Virus record (IMG/VR): IMGVR_UViG_3300046750_000743
Coordinates: 1 to 64,000 of that record
Source: a virus
Direction: 5' to 3' (one strand)
Length of the DNA: 64,000 nucleotides
Each line of letters begins with the position of its first letter. Position 1 is the stretch's first letter. Positions 9,080-17,785 of the stretch are shown here, piece after piece. Under the pieces are notes generated by a model. The model worked only from the letters and a program-made list of their open reading frames with translations, made no database searches and had not been told where the DNA came from. The translations under genes and the position numbers were made by a program.

Positions 9080-10008
9080 AGCTTCATACTCCCTAATGTA
9101 AGCACCTTGTAATTCTCATATTCTTTCGGCTCTTTTGGCTTACGTTTAGCTGCGTTAAGTTTCTTTTGCTCCTGCCTCGCTTCACAGATATTCTCAAAGT
9201 CACAGAAAGAGCAGTTTTTGGGTACAGGGTTTGCCTCGAAAACTCCCCGCTCAATGAGCCTGTGAGTTTCGATTGCTTCGTTACCTAGTCTCCTGATGTC
9301 ATCCTCAGTTAAAGAAACTTCAACCAGCCCTGTCCACTCAGAACTAGGGCTTGGGTTCTTCTTTGGAGGGTTCGACTTCGGATATCTAAAGTAGAAGAAC
9401 CCCAGCTTATCAGGCAAAACACCATACTCAAGCCTGAAACAGAGAGCGTACCATTTCAATTGGTCTTCATCTTCATACTTCATAGGTGTAGAGGCGTTCT
9501 TACCATCAAGTATCCAAAGTTTCCCGTCTAAGTCTCGGTATACAAGGTCTGCGATACCGCATACTTTCAGGCTTTTATTGATCTGGGGTGTCATACTTAG
9601 CTCAGACTGAGCATAGGTCTTAGAGATCATCTTGTGGTCTTTGACAATCTCTAAGAAGTTCCGAACGCCGTCGAGACAAACCTTCATGGCTTCTTCCCTT
9701 GTGAGATACGTCCACATGATGTGATGAGTCTGCTCCAGCTCTTCAAATTCCCCTTGAGCAATCTCTGTAAGTTTTGACAAGCAATCTTTTGGGTTCTCTA
9801 AGAGTCGATCATTATACATAACCTCCACCACCTTTGATAAGACCGACCCCATGAGCTTAAAATGCTCACTAGGTCTCTCCTCAAAAGCCAAAGGCTTGGG
9901 CTTACCGAAGCCCGCACCAAGATCGTGGTCGGGGTGACCTTTGTACCAAAGATATCTTAGAGGGCATTTCCTCACCATACTAATATGTGACCAATATAAT
10001 CTTTTCAT
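9076..10008 (-). CDS. Cas4/AddB-like Fe-S PD-(D/E)XK nuclease
   Basis: 310 residues. The layout matches RecB-family nucleases with an iron-sulfur cluster: an N-terminal Cys in KCPLRYLW (near residue 15), the catalytic block GIADLVYRD followed by LWILDGKN (D...DxK, about 150-170), and a C-terminal cluster CSFCDFENIC. These four cysteines are the Cas4/AddB pattern for a 4Fe-4S cluster. Such enzymes resect DNA ends. It is the first gene of the leftward operon with the clamp and SbcC half, which points to recombination-dependent replication or end processing. There are no CRISPR genes nearby. Confidence 0.82.
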   Translation of the reverse strand: MKRLYWSHISMVRKCPLRYLWYKGHPDHDLGAGFGKPKPLAFEERPSEHFKLMGSVLSKVVEVMYNDRLLENPKDCLSKLTEIAQGEFEELEQTHHIMWTYLTREEAMKVCLDGVRNFLEIVKDHKMISKTYAQSELSMTPQINKSLKVCGIADLVYRDLDGKLWILDGKNASTPMKYEDEDQLKWYALCFRLEYGVLPDKLGFFYFRYPKSNPPKKNPSPSSEWTGLVEVSLTEDDIRRLGNEAIETHRLIERGVFEANPVPKNCSFCDFENICEARQEQKKLNAAKRKPKEPKEYENYKVLTLGSMKL

Positions 10009-10040
10009 GTTACTCTCCTATCATAGACATTCTACCCTCT

Positions 10041-10050
10041 TATAAGAAAC
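10041..10050 (-). promoter_or_regulatory. Candidate promoter of the leftward replication operon
   Basis: Read leftward, TTATAAGAGGG lies about 35 nt upstream of ATG 10008, with an AGGAGAG SD closer to the start. TATAA elements at this distance precede many genes here on both strands. No clear -35 box is visible. Confidence 0.4.
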
Positions 10051-10083
10051 CACACGCACCCAAACAGAAAAAAAGGAGGAAGT

Positions 10084-10356
10084 GTGTATAGGATAGTGTT
10101 CAAAAGTAAAGGGCAGATAGAAGAGTACCTGTCAACAGACTTTGGAGAAGTAACAGACAAGATATTAGAACTCAAGATGAAGCACTACCTGTGGTTTGTC
10201 AGGGGTATGTGCGAGGAAAAAGAAGGAAGCACGATTTTCTTCGACACTGATTGTCATATGAGATCAGAAATACAGATTAGCAAGGACAATAGACCCTTAG
10301 ACGCAAAAGGATCTCAGTTTCTATGTGTGAACTACCTATTGTGCTTCGTTGGTTAA
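10084..10356 (+). CDS. Hypothetical small protein
   Basis: 90 residues from a GTG start at 10084, preceded by AAAGGAGGA ending 3 nt upstream. Not recognised; mixed alpha/beta composition with a hydrophobic C-terminal stretch (FLCVNYLLCFVG). It is the divergent neighbour of the nuclease gene, sharing a 75-bp intergenic region. Confidence 0.6.
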   Translation: MYRIVFKSKGQIEEYLSTDFGEVTDKILELKMKHYLWFVRGMCEEKEGSTIFFDTDCHMRSEIQISKDNRPLDAKGSQFLCVNYLLCFVG

Positions 10357-10397
10357 TATTCCCTTTATTAATAGGGAGTAAGAAAAGGAGAAAAGTT

Positions 10398-10901
10398 ATG
10401 AACATTTCATTTGCGAACCCATCGAAGACTTCAGGTCTGGATTCTATACTCTCGACCACCATCTCTGACCTGACGGACAGAAAGAGACGGACAGCAACGC
10501 CCTCCTTTGAACAAGGTACTAGGGTGGTAGCCCACACAAACAACGGCATTATACTACCAAGCCAATTACCCTCGTCAGGCACAAAGGGTACCGTTGTCGC
10601 AGTAGACACCCCCGACGGGGAGATAACGAGCTTAGAGGGTGAAATCTTTGTCCGATTCGATAACCGCAACAAGATTGACAGGATACCCTCTGACTTCCTC
10701 AAAGTCGCTAGCATGAAAGTAGCTAACCTCGATGAACACTTTATAGTTTTAAGCGGGCCTTCTCTTATGTGCTTTGCCTCTGAACAACCTGCCCTCATAC
10801 ACAAGTCCTCAGAAGACCTCTGGACTGTTAAAATGGGAGAAGACGGTTCTTATGAAGTAGAAAGGCTCTTTGATGACAAAGGGAATCCACTCAAGCTATG
10901 A
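10398..10901 (+). CDS. Hypothetical protein with SH3-like beta region
   Basis: Start set at ATG 10398, behind AAAAGGAGAAAA, rather than the in-frame ATG at 10323 that would overlap the previous gene. The 167-residue product has a flexible N-terminus and a beta-rich part (FEQGTRVVAHTNNG, GTKGTVVAVDT, GEIFVRFDN) resembling small SH3/KOW-type barrels. Function unknown. The start codon of the next small ORF lies inside its 3' end. Confidence 0.68.
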   Translation: MNISFANPSKTSGLDSILSTTISDLTDRKRRTATPSFEQGTRVVAHTNNGIILPSQLPSSGTKGTVVAVDTPDGEITSLEGEIFVRFDNRNKIDRIPSDFLKVASMKVANLDEHFIVLSGPSLMCFASEQPALIHKSSEDLWTVKMGEDGSYEVERLFDDKGNPLKL

Positions 10902-11115
10902 GGAGAAGACTCTGCCTGTCATACTCATAGGCGTAGACCCCATTGAAGCAAAAGGTTTTAACAAGGTATCGGTTAAGATAGGAGGCAAGGAGCTATTCCT
11001 GCATGAAGGGACTTTTGATGTCCACATGGAAGGAGAAACCCTCGCGATTCAATTCAGAAGTCAGGGTAAAGACTCTCACTTCTTAGAGAAGGGTAAGTCA
11101 CCACATTCATCTTGA
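10873..11115 (+). CDS. Hypothetical small protein
   Basis: About 81 residues; the start is uncertain (TTG 10870 or ATG 10873), overlapping the preceding gene by about 30 nt with a weak SD (AAAGG). Central residues (ILIGVDPIEAKGFNKVSVKIGG) look like a real beta domain. The 3' end runs 62 nt into the opposing gene that ends at 11054, an unusually long tail-to-tail overlap. It could be translationally coupled to the upstream gene. Confidence 0.5.
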   Translation: MTKGIHSSYEEKTLPVILIGVDPIEAKGFNKVSVKIGGKELFLHEGTFDVHMEGETLAIQFRSQGKDSHFLEKGKSPHSS

Positions 11116-11614
11116 GGGTAAATTCCAATTTCCCCGAAGGGGTCTTCCCGATGGAGGTTACCCCAAACCCGTACCTTGTTTCGTCGTCAAAAACCTCATC
11201 CACTACGTAACCTAGTGGCACGCGAATGTCCTCGTGTTCCTCAAAGCCGAGAAGTTCTGCAGTTACTTCCACGGGCAAGGACTTGAGATACTTCTTACCC
11301 GACTTCGTAAGAGCTACCGCTAAGATCTTGAGTTCCTTGGATAGCCAAGGTACGTTAAAAAGGTCTTTTGGGTCTATTGTAATTTTAACAATGGACTCGA
11401 ACCCCGATATTACCTTAATAGGGGTGTTGTATTGTGGCACACCTTCTCTATATGAAGACAAAGACGAACCTAGAACCTCAACCTCTTTCTTCGACACAAT
11501 TTTATGAGAAGCGAGAAAGATCTTCCTACACAAGAAACCGTACACAGACCTCTGATTGTATTTCTTTTTATTAAGAAACCTATTCAACACAATTCGTTCG
11601 ATCATACTTAACAT
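11054..11614 (-). CDS. Hypothetical protein
   Basis: 186 residues, basic at the N-terminus and beta-rich in the second half (SIVKITIDPKDLF, GKLEFTLKMNVV). Not recognised. ATG 11614 lies 6 nt behind an SD AAGGAG that is part of the hairpin at 11616-11643. It is transcribed leftward between two rightward and leftward neighbours, apparently as a single gene. Confidence 0.65.
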   Translation of the reverse strand: MLSMIERIVLNRFLNKKKYNQRSVYGFLCRKIFLASHKIVSKKEVEVLGSSLSSYREGVPQYNTPIKVISGFESIVKITIDPKDLFNVPWLSKELKILAVALTKSGKKYLKSLPVEVTAELLGFEEHEDIRVPLGYVVDEVFDDETRYGFGVTSIGKTPSGKLEFTLKMNVVTYPSLRSESLYPDF

Positions 11615-11615
11615 C

Positions 11616-11643
11616 TAATACTCCTTTTTCAACCAGAGTATTA
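11616..11643 (-). promoter_or_regulatory. SD-occluding hairpin with overlapping TATAAT
   Basis: A perfect 8-bp inverted repeat TAATACTC/GAGTATTA with a 12-nt loop. On the leftward strand, TATAAT overlaps the outer 5' arm and the GGAG of the SD lies at the start of the 3' arm. A transcript initiated from this box would lack most of the 5' arm. It has the same geometry as the hairpin at 5220-5265. Confidence 0.5.
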
Positions 11644-11651
11644 TAGATAAA

Positions 11652-12941
11652 TTACAAAAGATCAGCGGCAATATCGGAGAGGGTTGACCTTTCTGACTTA
11701 TGAAGACTCACACAGCCAAAGATCGACTGACCTCTCATTTTTTCAATGACATAGACAAGGCCGTTAGAGTTTGTGTCCAAGTAAGGGTGGTCAACCTGAT
11801 AAGGGTCTCCAAGAAGAACAACCTTTGTGCCTTCTGCCGCTCTGGTGATTATAGACTTGATCTCATGCTTAGTGAGATTCTGAGCTTCATCTATGATCAT
11901 ATAAGCCTGCTTGAGAGAACGACCCCTTATGGAGTGTATCGGTTGTATCTCAATTTGGTTTTTTTCTAAGAAGGTCTCCTTCGAGCCTGCCTCCAGCCCC
12001 AATGGTGAGGTGTCCCACATAGGGTTAATCTGGTCGAGGTTATCAAAGAAGCTCTGCATCCAAGGCTCCATCTTCTCTGACATAGAACCTGGAAGGAAGC
12101 CTATGCCTTTACCAACATCGACGACAGGCTTAGAGAGCAATATTCGGTGATACCGAGCAGTCTGCTCTAAGGCAGATGCGAGGGCGAGATATGTTTTCCC
12201 CGTACCTGCTTTACCTAGAAGGGCGACCAACTCTACCTCTGAGTCCATCAAAAGATCGAGAGCCGCACGTTGCTCTAGATTCCGTGGCTTCACGCGGTGT
12301 TCTGATTTGTGTATCGGGAAAAGAGTGTCGTCTCTAAATTGGAAGAGATGCGTCTTCTGCCTATTGTCTAAGAACCAGAAGTATTCGTTTTGGAAGGCCT
12401 TGAAGTCAAGGTCAAAAGGAATACGTACTGCACCCTCCCAATAAGACTTCACCAGAGAAGAGGTCAACACATGATCTGGAACAAACTCTTTGAGTCCAAG
12501 ACTGTCGTAGATGTTTGAAGTCGAAGAATCGGAGGTAAAGTCTTCTGAGAGTATTCCGTAAGACTCAGCAATGATCCTCAAGTTAACATCCTTAGACACT
12601 AGCTTTAGGTCGTACTTCTTACTAAAGAAGATAGAGGTTTGCAAGATGAGCAAGTCTACATATCGAATCTGAGAAGCTCGATCTAGAGACTTGATGTTGA
12701 TCTCTTCCTCATGAGAGACGACCTCGAGTGTTCCCTCCTTTATCATAGTAAGAATGATTGAAGATGCCTTTCGAGCGAGAGCACCAACATGAGCTTTCTC
12801 TCTTCGGCTTGTATCTTTCAGTATGTCCAGCTCCATAACCACAAAAATCGGTATCAGCACCTTTACGTCTTCGGCATAAGATCTGATTGATTGAGGGTCG
12901 TGGATAAGAACACTTGTGTCGAGGATCACGGCTTTCTGCAT
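11652..12941 (-). CDS. phoH: PIN-PhoH fusion ATPase (PhoH2/YlaK type)
   Basis: 429 residues in two domains. Residues 1-150 are a PIN-type RNase domain (ILDTSVLIHDP at the start, later acidic residues around LVSKDVNLR). Residues about 215-429 are a PhoH P-loop ATPase with Walker A GKAGTGKT (near 245) and Walker B MIIDEAQN (near 347). PIN-PhoH proteins are implicated in RNA unwinding and cleavage in bacteria. PhoH-family genes are common in large phages, but their role there is not settled. It is apparently a single-gene leftward unit with SD AGGAGA before ATG 12941. Confidence 0.9.
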   Translation of the reverse strand: MQKAVILDTSVLIHDPQSIRSYAEDVKVLIPIFVVMELDILKDTSRREKAHVGALARKASSIILTMIKEGTLEVVSHEEEINIKSLDRASQIRYVDLLILQTSIFFSKKYDLKLVSKDVNLRIIAESYGILSEDFTSDSSTSNIYDSLGLKEFVPDHVLTSSLVKSYWEGAVRIPFDLDFKAFQNEYFWFLDNRQKTHLFQFRDDTLFPIHKSEHRVKPRNLEQRAALDLLMDSEVELVALLGKAGTGKTYLALASALEQTARYHRILLSKPVVDVGKGIGFLPGSMSEKMEPWMQSFFDNLDQINPMWDTSPLGLEAGSKETFLEKNQIEIQPIHSIRGRSLKQAYMIIDEAQNLTKHEIKSIITRAAEGTKVVLLGDPYQVDHPYLDTNSNGLVYVIEKMRGQSIFGCVSLHKSERSTLSDIAADLL

Positions 12942-13083
12942 TTGAGTCTCCTAACAGAATTTAGAGCAACCTATCTCCTCCATATAAGCGGAGCTCATCT
13001 AACACATATTATTGTTCGCCCCAATCAGGTATTTTTATAATATATCTATACTCAACAGAATGGTGACCAAAGGAGAATGAATC

Positions 13084-14040
13084 ATGAAAAAAGAATCAGG
13101 TGCAAACGCACTCACAAATGACCCTGCAGCATTCGCGGCGTGGGGTAAGCTATCAAACCCGACAGGCATGACCGAGTCTGAGGTAAAGTCGTATCTTTCT
13201 TCCCAAGGAGTCTTCATTAACCCAAAGGGATCTATAAAGACCCAAAGGAAAGGAGCACTCGAAGTAGGAGAAGTAGTCAAGGTCGAGGGGAAGAAATGCA
13301 CGCACCCGCAGAATATTAAAAACTGTGGCTTACTTACGCACACGCCTGAAAAACCCATGTACTGCGTGATCCTCGATATCACCAGACCTAGAGACCTAAG
13401 AGAAGATTGCACGATTGAAGTCGCACCGATTGACCTGAGGACGGGTAAGCCTGGTAATAAATTCAAATTCAAGGCAGTCTTGCCTGTAAGGATCAGAGGG
13501 TTGCAAAATAAACTCGAGGCCGCAGAGAAATCTGGCAACCTTGAGAAGCAAGAGAAGGTTCTTGAGCAGATGAGGGAGAAAAGCCTCGCACCACATGACA
13601 AAGTGGGTCTCTACCGTGCATTTAGGAACATTAATTCTTACTTAGGATCTACAGCCACAAAGCCCCTGTTTGCTGTTGTATACGACAGAGGCGGTAAATC
13701 TCCAGCCCCCCAAGCTCGTAGAGATTTGACACAAACGATGCTCGAAAGTAGGGAGAAGAAGACAACTCTACATGGAAACTTCAATGACCTGATGGATAGC
13801 AAGCTCTCTGAATACTCCGTTATATATTACGAAGGGGAGGTCATCTCCGCAGGCTATAACAAGCAGGGTGACTTCTACTTCCTTCTCAATGAAAGAGACG
13901 GCAGAGGATACACTTCAATTAACCCTAGCGTAGGCAAGTTGTACTTCATCTCCTCTTCCAAAGATGTTCCAGCGGAGAAGAGCTGGACTGAAGAGTTTAA
14001 GTCCAGACTTAATGACATCGTAAACACCGAGGTAAAATAG
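13084..14040 (+). CDS. Hypothetical protein
   Basis: 318 residues, soluble and lysine-rich, from ATG 13084 behind AAAGGAGAA. There is a Cys/His segment (KKCTHPQNIKNC near residue 70) and a charged helix near residue 150. Not recognised. It opens the rightward block that leads to the terminase, so a virion or morphogenesis role is possible. The upstream region has the AT-rich promoter-like stretch TTTTATAATATATC. Confidence 0.65.
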   Translation: MKKESGANALTNDPAAFAAWGKLSNPTGMTESEVKSYLSSQGVFINPKGSIKTQRKGALEVGEVVKVEGKKCTHPQNIKNCGLLTHTPEKPMYCVILDITRPRDLREDCTIEVAPIDLRTGKPGNKFKFKAVLPVRIRGLQNKLEAAEKSGNLEKQEKVLEQMREKSLAPHDKVGLYRAFRNINSYLGSTATKPLFAVVYDRGGKSPAPQARRDLTQTMLESREKKTTLHGNFNDLMDSKLSEYSVIYYEGEVISAGYNKQGDFYFLLNERDGRGYTSINPSVGKLYFISSSKDVPAEKSWTEEFKSRLNDIVNTEVK

Positions 14041-14240
14041 TTGAAGGTGTGCCTTCGGGTTTATACTTGACCCCCCCGTTGGTTGCCAAAACATCCTACG
14101 TCGGAATCAGAGTCGAGAATGCGAGGTTGGAGAAGTCAAAGAAAGACAGGTTTCACTCTTTGAGGATCAATAAGGTGCTGATCTTCAATATCTCATTTAT
14201 AAGCCTGCTCTCTCAGTAACAGATATTGAGAGGTAGTCAG

Positions 14241-14801
14241 ATGAGTAAGGCAGACCCAAAAAGCGTAGCTCGGAAATATTCAAGACGAGTTAAGACGGCG
14301 GGCGAAGTCCGCTTTATCAAAGATCACGGAGATGATTCTAATGCTTGGGCTTGGGGGCAACACCCCCCTAGTTCTCGGTTCATGGACCCTGAGCACAAAT
14401 ACAATAAGAAGTGCAATAAGAACCTAGCTAAAGTACTTAGGGCCACATTATCCGCTTTAGGTCACGCCATGAGTGCGTATTCTACCTTCGCTAAGATTAA
14501 GTCTAGGGACATCTCCCCAGACGGAAATCTTGGAGGCAGAGGCTACATTATGGAGATAAAGGCGATGAGGCGGCAATACATGAATATTGTCGAAGCTCTT
14601 TCTGCCTTGTCCGACACCCTATACGATGAAGTCACTGCTGACCATTGGCAACTTGAACAAGAGAAAGTACTAGTTCAAGTTATGGAAGATATTGAAGAAA
14701 TCAAGGGAGACCCAGAAGGCTGGGCTTTGCAGGAACAGGAAGAGGATGACTCTCCAAAAGACCCTAGTAGGGACTTCTTGAGTGAAAGGAAGAAGAAATG
14801 A
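14241..14801 (+). CDS. Hypothetical protein of the head/packaging region
   Basis: Start set at ATG 14241 (SD GAGAGGTAG), not the TTG at 14226. The 186-residue product is helical, with a basic N-terminus containing SVARKYSRR, related to the recurrent VAxRYL-like tag seen in several proteins here, and an acidic C-terminal tail (QEQEEDDSPKD). The stop overlaps the next start (ATGAG). Probably a structural or assembly protein by position; no family recognised. Confidence 0.65.
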   Translation: MSKADPKSVARKYSRRVKTAGEVRFIKDHGDDSNAWAWGQHPPSSRFMDPEHKYNKKCNKNLAKVLRATLSALGHAMSAYSTFAKIKSRDISPDGNLGGRGYIMEIKAMRRQYMNIVEALSALSDTLYDEVTADHWQLEQEKVLVQVMEDIEEIKGDPEGWALQEQEEDDSPKDPSRDFLSERKKK

Positions 14802-17098
14802 GTAGCAAGACACCCAATGGAGGATTCTCCCTTACAAACGGTTCTAACTACATGTTAGACGGCTTCCACTTCGACACCGAATATAATGATGGTGTCCTCG
14901 ACGGAGCACGCCTCCCTGAAGCTAAAGGGATCGCAGGTTTACCTCGAGGTATCGTCCCTCCTGATGGTAATCTACACTCTGATATGCCTGATGGCTTAGC
15001 TGTCGAAGCCGACTTGAATATGGCGGAACTCACAAGAGACGCAGGTCAAGACATTAACCTTGTGGATCACTCTTGGCTTGCTTCACAACCCGAGCCCGAC
15101 CTTAAGGGTGTAAGATCCCTTGAAGAAGTTATTAAGAATATGGAAGAGGGAAACCTCAATGACCCTGAGGCAAGCAACCTCAAAGCCCTTCAAGAGCTAT
15201 GGGGTTCTGCCTCTACTGATGGTACGACTATCATCCCTAACACCAACCATAAGAATGAGCCTTATTTAAACCCATACCGAAAAGAACAAAGCAAGTTACC
15301 AGGTGACTCTTACCGAGAAAAAAAAGAAAAGGCATACAGGAAGCTCGCTTTTGACAACCTAGATCTCAAATCGGTAGAGGACAAGGAGCTAAGGGGGAGG
15401 CTCTCGAAAGATTCAGGTCTATACGGAAAGGTCTACATCAGAGCGAGCCACTTCCCAGGTATCTTCAATGGAAAGTGGGATGCGGAAATTAACAAGAAGT
15501 GTGCTTCATGCATGTACCTGATCGCCAAAGGAACTCCTTTTGACAGGTTCTTGGGGATGGAAGTTGTCGCTAGTGTTAAAGATATATCTTGGAAGAAAGC
15601 CCACTCTTTGCTCAAGCCTAAGTTTGAAGCTTGTGGCATAGAGAAGGAAGCAGGCTCAAGCTACAAAGAGAAGATCAAGAGTCTCTTCTCTCAAATGAGC
15701 AAGCAACCAGAGTCTGTTGCTACACAGACTTGGTTTCCTAACCATGACGGCACTAGTAACCTGAAGAAAACCTCTACTATTGTTGAAAAGGTTGATTCAA
15801 GGGAACACAGAGAAACTTCGACCGCTCAAAGGAGACTTGAGAAGATTGCAGGACAGCTCGTCTCACAAGGGTTTCTCGGCGAGAGCGAGACAACAAAGGC
15901 CCTAAACTCTAAAGGAACTCCTACAGAGAAGATAAACCTTTTGTATAGGATGGCAAGCCGACCGTCGGCGGCATCAGATTATAGCGGGCAAGGTGAGAGT
16001 ACTTCATATTTCAATATGAAGAAAGAGAAGATCTCTAGGGAAGCAAGTGTACCCCGTAAAGAAGAACGAGAATACGCAAAGCGTCAGAAATCCGCTATGT
16101 TAAAGATATCTCAACTCTTAAGGGCGGGTGAGATCTCCTACGAAGAAGTAGGGGAAGCTATCCAAGGAAAGAAGACACCCGAAGACAAGCTTGCCTCTGT
16201 TCTTGAAGTCATAGCCAGACCTGCAGAGCAGAGGTCTTATCAAGAGTATAGCCTAACAGAGCATAGGATGACTAAGGCTCGAAACAAAGCAGTAGAGCCT
16301 CTCCCTAGTAGAGAGAAGAGAGCCAACGCGAATTCTTGGAAGGCCGCCAATGCAAAAGTTGATAAGCTCTTATCGACGGGACTATTGGGCAAAGAGCAAT
16401 ATGAAAAGATAAGCTCTATAGAAGACCCTAACGACTTCGTGAGAAAAGCTTTCGAATTCGCGGCGACACCAAGCGAGTCTAATGTGTATGTGGGAGAAGA
16501 AACTGCTCATGTGCTGGGTCATAAAAAATCTAATGTTGTAAGTGCCACTGAGCAGAAAGTCTCTTCTTGGCTAAAGAGAAAAATGAGTGAAGGAGCGGTC
16601 GGTGAAGAGTTAAATATTCTTCTTACCTCAAGATTCAACGAGAACGTAGTACATGAGTACCAATCTAAGATCGCCTCCCTAAGAGATGAGCACGAAGGTC
16701 TCTCAGGACACGCCTATGTAGACGCAGAGGCATACCTGTCCAATGGGACTGAAGGGTGCGATAAGGGTGCTTTAATACACAGAGCAAACCAGATCCCTAC
16801 CTTGTTAAAAACTAGCAAGTGTGGTTCTTGTGTCTTCAACTCTCAGGGAACTTGCCAGAAATACAATAAGGTGATTGTGGCCTCCGTGTCTGAGGTCGTA
16901 GAGAACCCCGCAGACTATAAGGAAGAAATGATTAGGATCGCGAACTCTACAGACAGTGAGAAAATTGCATCTCTCTTTAGTAACACTTATGACCCTAACC
17001 AATTCAACCTTTCCTCGAGTGAGCATATTCAACTAAACGTAGAAGCCCCAAAAGATAAGGATCTCGGAAACATCCTCTTCGGCGGCTTTGACCTATAG
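14798..17098 (+). CDS. Large helical protein with two Cys modules and internal repeats
   Basis: 766 residues, not recognised. Two related modules, around residues 205-285 (KKCASCMYLIAKG, then MEVVASV) and 640-715 (SKCGSCVFNSQGTC, then KVIVASV), share a CxxC motif and may bind metal. Between them are about three degenerate helical repeats of about 70-110 residues, each starting near an RRLEKI/KSAMLKI/AKVDKLL-like segment and ending near a Ser/Pro-rich ARP/ATP segment. The N-terminal 200 residues are polar. It lies in the operon just before terminase, so it is probably virion-associated. Confidence 0.7.
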   Translation: MSSKTPNGGFSLTNGSNYMLDGFHFDTEYNDGVLDGARLPEAKGIAGLPRGIVPPDGNLHSDMPDGLAVEADLNMAELTRDAGQDINLVDHSWLASQPEPDLKGVRSLEEVIKNMEEGNLNDPEASNLKALQELWGSASTDGTTIIPNTNHKNEPYLNPYRKEQSKLPGDSYREKKEKAYRKLAFDNLDLKSVEDKELRGRLSKDSGLYGKVYIRASHFPGIFNGKWDAEINKKCASCMYLIAKGTPFDRFLGMEVVASVKDISWKKAHSLLKPKFEACGIEKEAGSSYKEKIKSLFSQMSKQPESVATQTWFPNHDGTSNLKKTSTIVEKVDSREHRETSTAQRRLEKIAGQLVSQGFLGESETTKALNSKGTPTEKINLLYRMASRPSAASDYSGQGESTSYFNMKKEKISREASVPRKEEREYAKRQKSAMLKISQLLRAGEISYEEVGEAIQGKKTPEDKLASVLEVIARPAEQRSYQEYSLTEHRMTKARNKAVEPLPSREKRANANSWKAANAKVDKLLSTGLLGKEQYEKISSIEDPNDFVRKAFEFAATPSESNVYVGEETAHVLGHKKSNVVSATEQKVSSWLKRKMSEGAVGEELNILLTSRFNENVVHEYQSKIASLRDEHEGLSGHAYVDAEAYLSNGTEGCDKGALIHRANQIPTLLKTSKCGSCVFNSQGTCQKYNKVIVASVSEVVENPADYKEEMIRIANSTDSEKIASLFSNTYDPNQFNLSSSEHIQLNVEAPKDKDLGNILFGGFDL

Positions 17099-17108
17099 GA
17101 GCTTGTAG

Positions 17109-17768
17109 ATGTATTCTTCCTACCAGAAACGAGTTGTGGCTTCCCCCTCTTTCAAGATGCTTGTTGCACACCATGCTAGGTCTTCAGACCCTTCAAAAGG
17201 AGAGTCAGGCAACCCTGTCCCTTTGAGGCAGGTTTTTGAGACTCAAGTAATTAGCTCAAACACAGGCGATGCTCTCTTAGGTAACACCAAGAGCCGTGAA
17301 GCCTTGTTGAGAATTAAAGTGGAGTCTACCGATTTCGGAAACCCGAACTTAGGTAACGCCCCCCCTTACTACAAATCAGACGAGATTCAGATTATAGGTC
17401 AAAACTCTCAAGATTTAGATAGACTTAGTTCACTCAAAGCAGGATCTTACTTTGGTCAAGCTGAAGGGGAAGGAGCGGGGGATGTCAACGACGTGGCGGA
17501 AGACCTCGCTAACATACTTAATGATATGAAAGTCAACCTGAAAGCTGAGATAGACCCGAATAACTTGAATCATGTTCTTGTCTACAGCAGAGGGGTGTTT
17601 GACGACCTCTTCATTAGAGTCTACTCTTACACGTACCTCCTCTTAGGTGGAGATCCACCTTTCGTCTTAGAGGACTCTGATGGTAACATACTATATGACC
17701 CTGTAAACGAGGGGGCGTATGTTAATATCTTAAGAAAGGGAGGCATGTCCCCTATGGACATCTCCTGA
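17109..17768 (+). CDS. Hypothetical head/neck-region protein
   Basis: 219 residues from ATG 17109, with SD AGGAG overlapping the stop of the previous gene. The product has a polar N-terminus, an acidic Gly-rich middle (GQAEGEGAGDVND) and a hydrophobic aromatic segment near residue 175 (FIRVYSYTYLLLGG). Not recognised. Operon position before the terminase genes suggests morphogenesis. Confidence 0.65.
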   Translation: MYSSYQKRVVASPSFKMLVAHHARSSDPSKGESGNPVPLRQVFETQVISSNTGDALLGNTKSREALLRIKVESTDFGNPNLGNAPPYYKSDEIQIIGQNSQDLDRLSSLKAGSYFGQAEGEGAGDVNDVAEDLANILNDMKVNLKAEIDPNNLNHVLVYSRGVFDDLFIRVYSYTYLLLGGDPPFVLEDSDGNILYDPVNEGAYVNILRKGGMSPMDIS

Positions 17769-17785
17769 GAAAGGAGTGCTGAAAA

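Noticed and set aside
9076-10008. CRISPR-Cas4 adaptation gene
   Set aside because: The Fe-S nuclease is flanked by replication genes and there are no cas genes or arrays in the window; a phage recombination nuclease is more likely.
10323-10397. Upstream start for the 10398 gene
   Set aside because: It would overlap the previous gene, and a clear SD lies directly before 10398.
14079-14219. TTG-started ORF of 46 codons between 14040 and 14241
   Set aside because: It has no SD and no recognisable product; the region is better explained as a promoter/leader with a C run.
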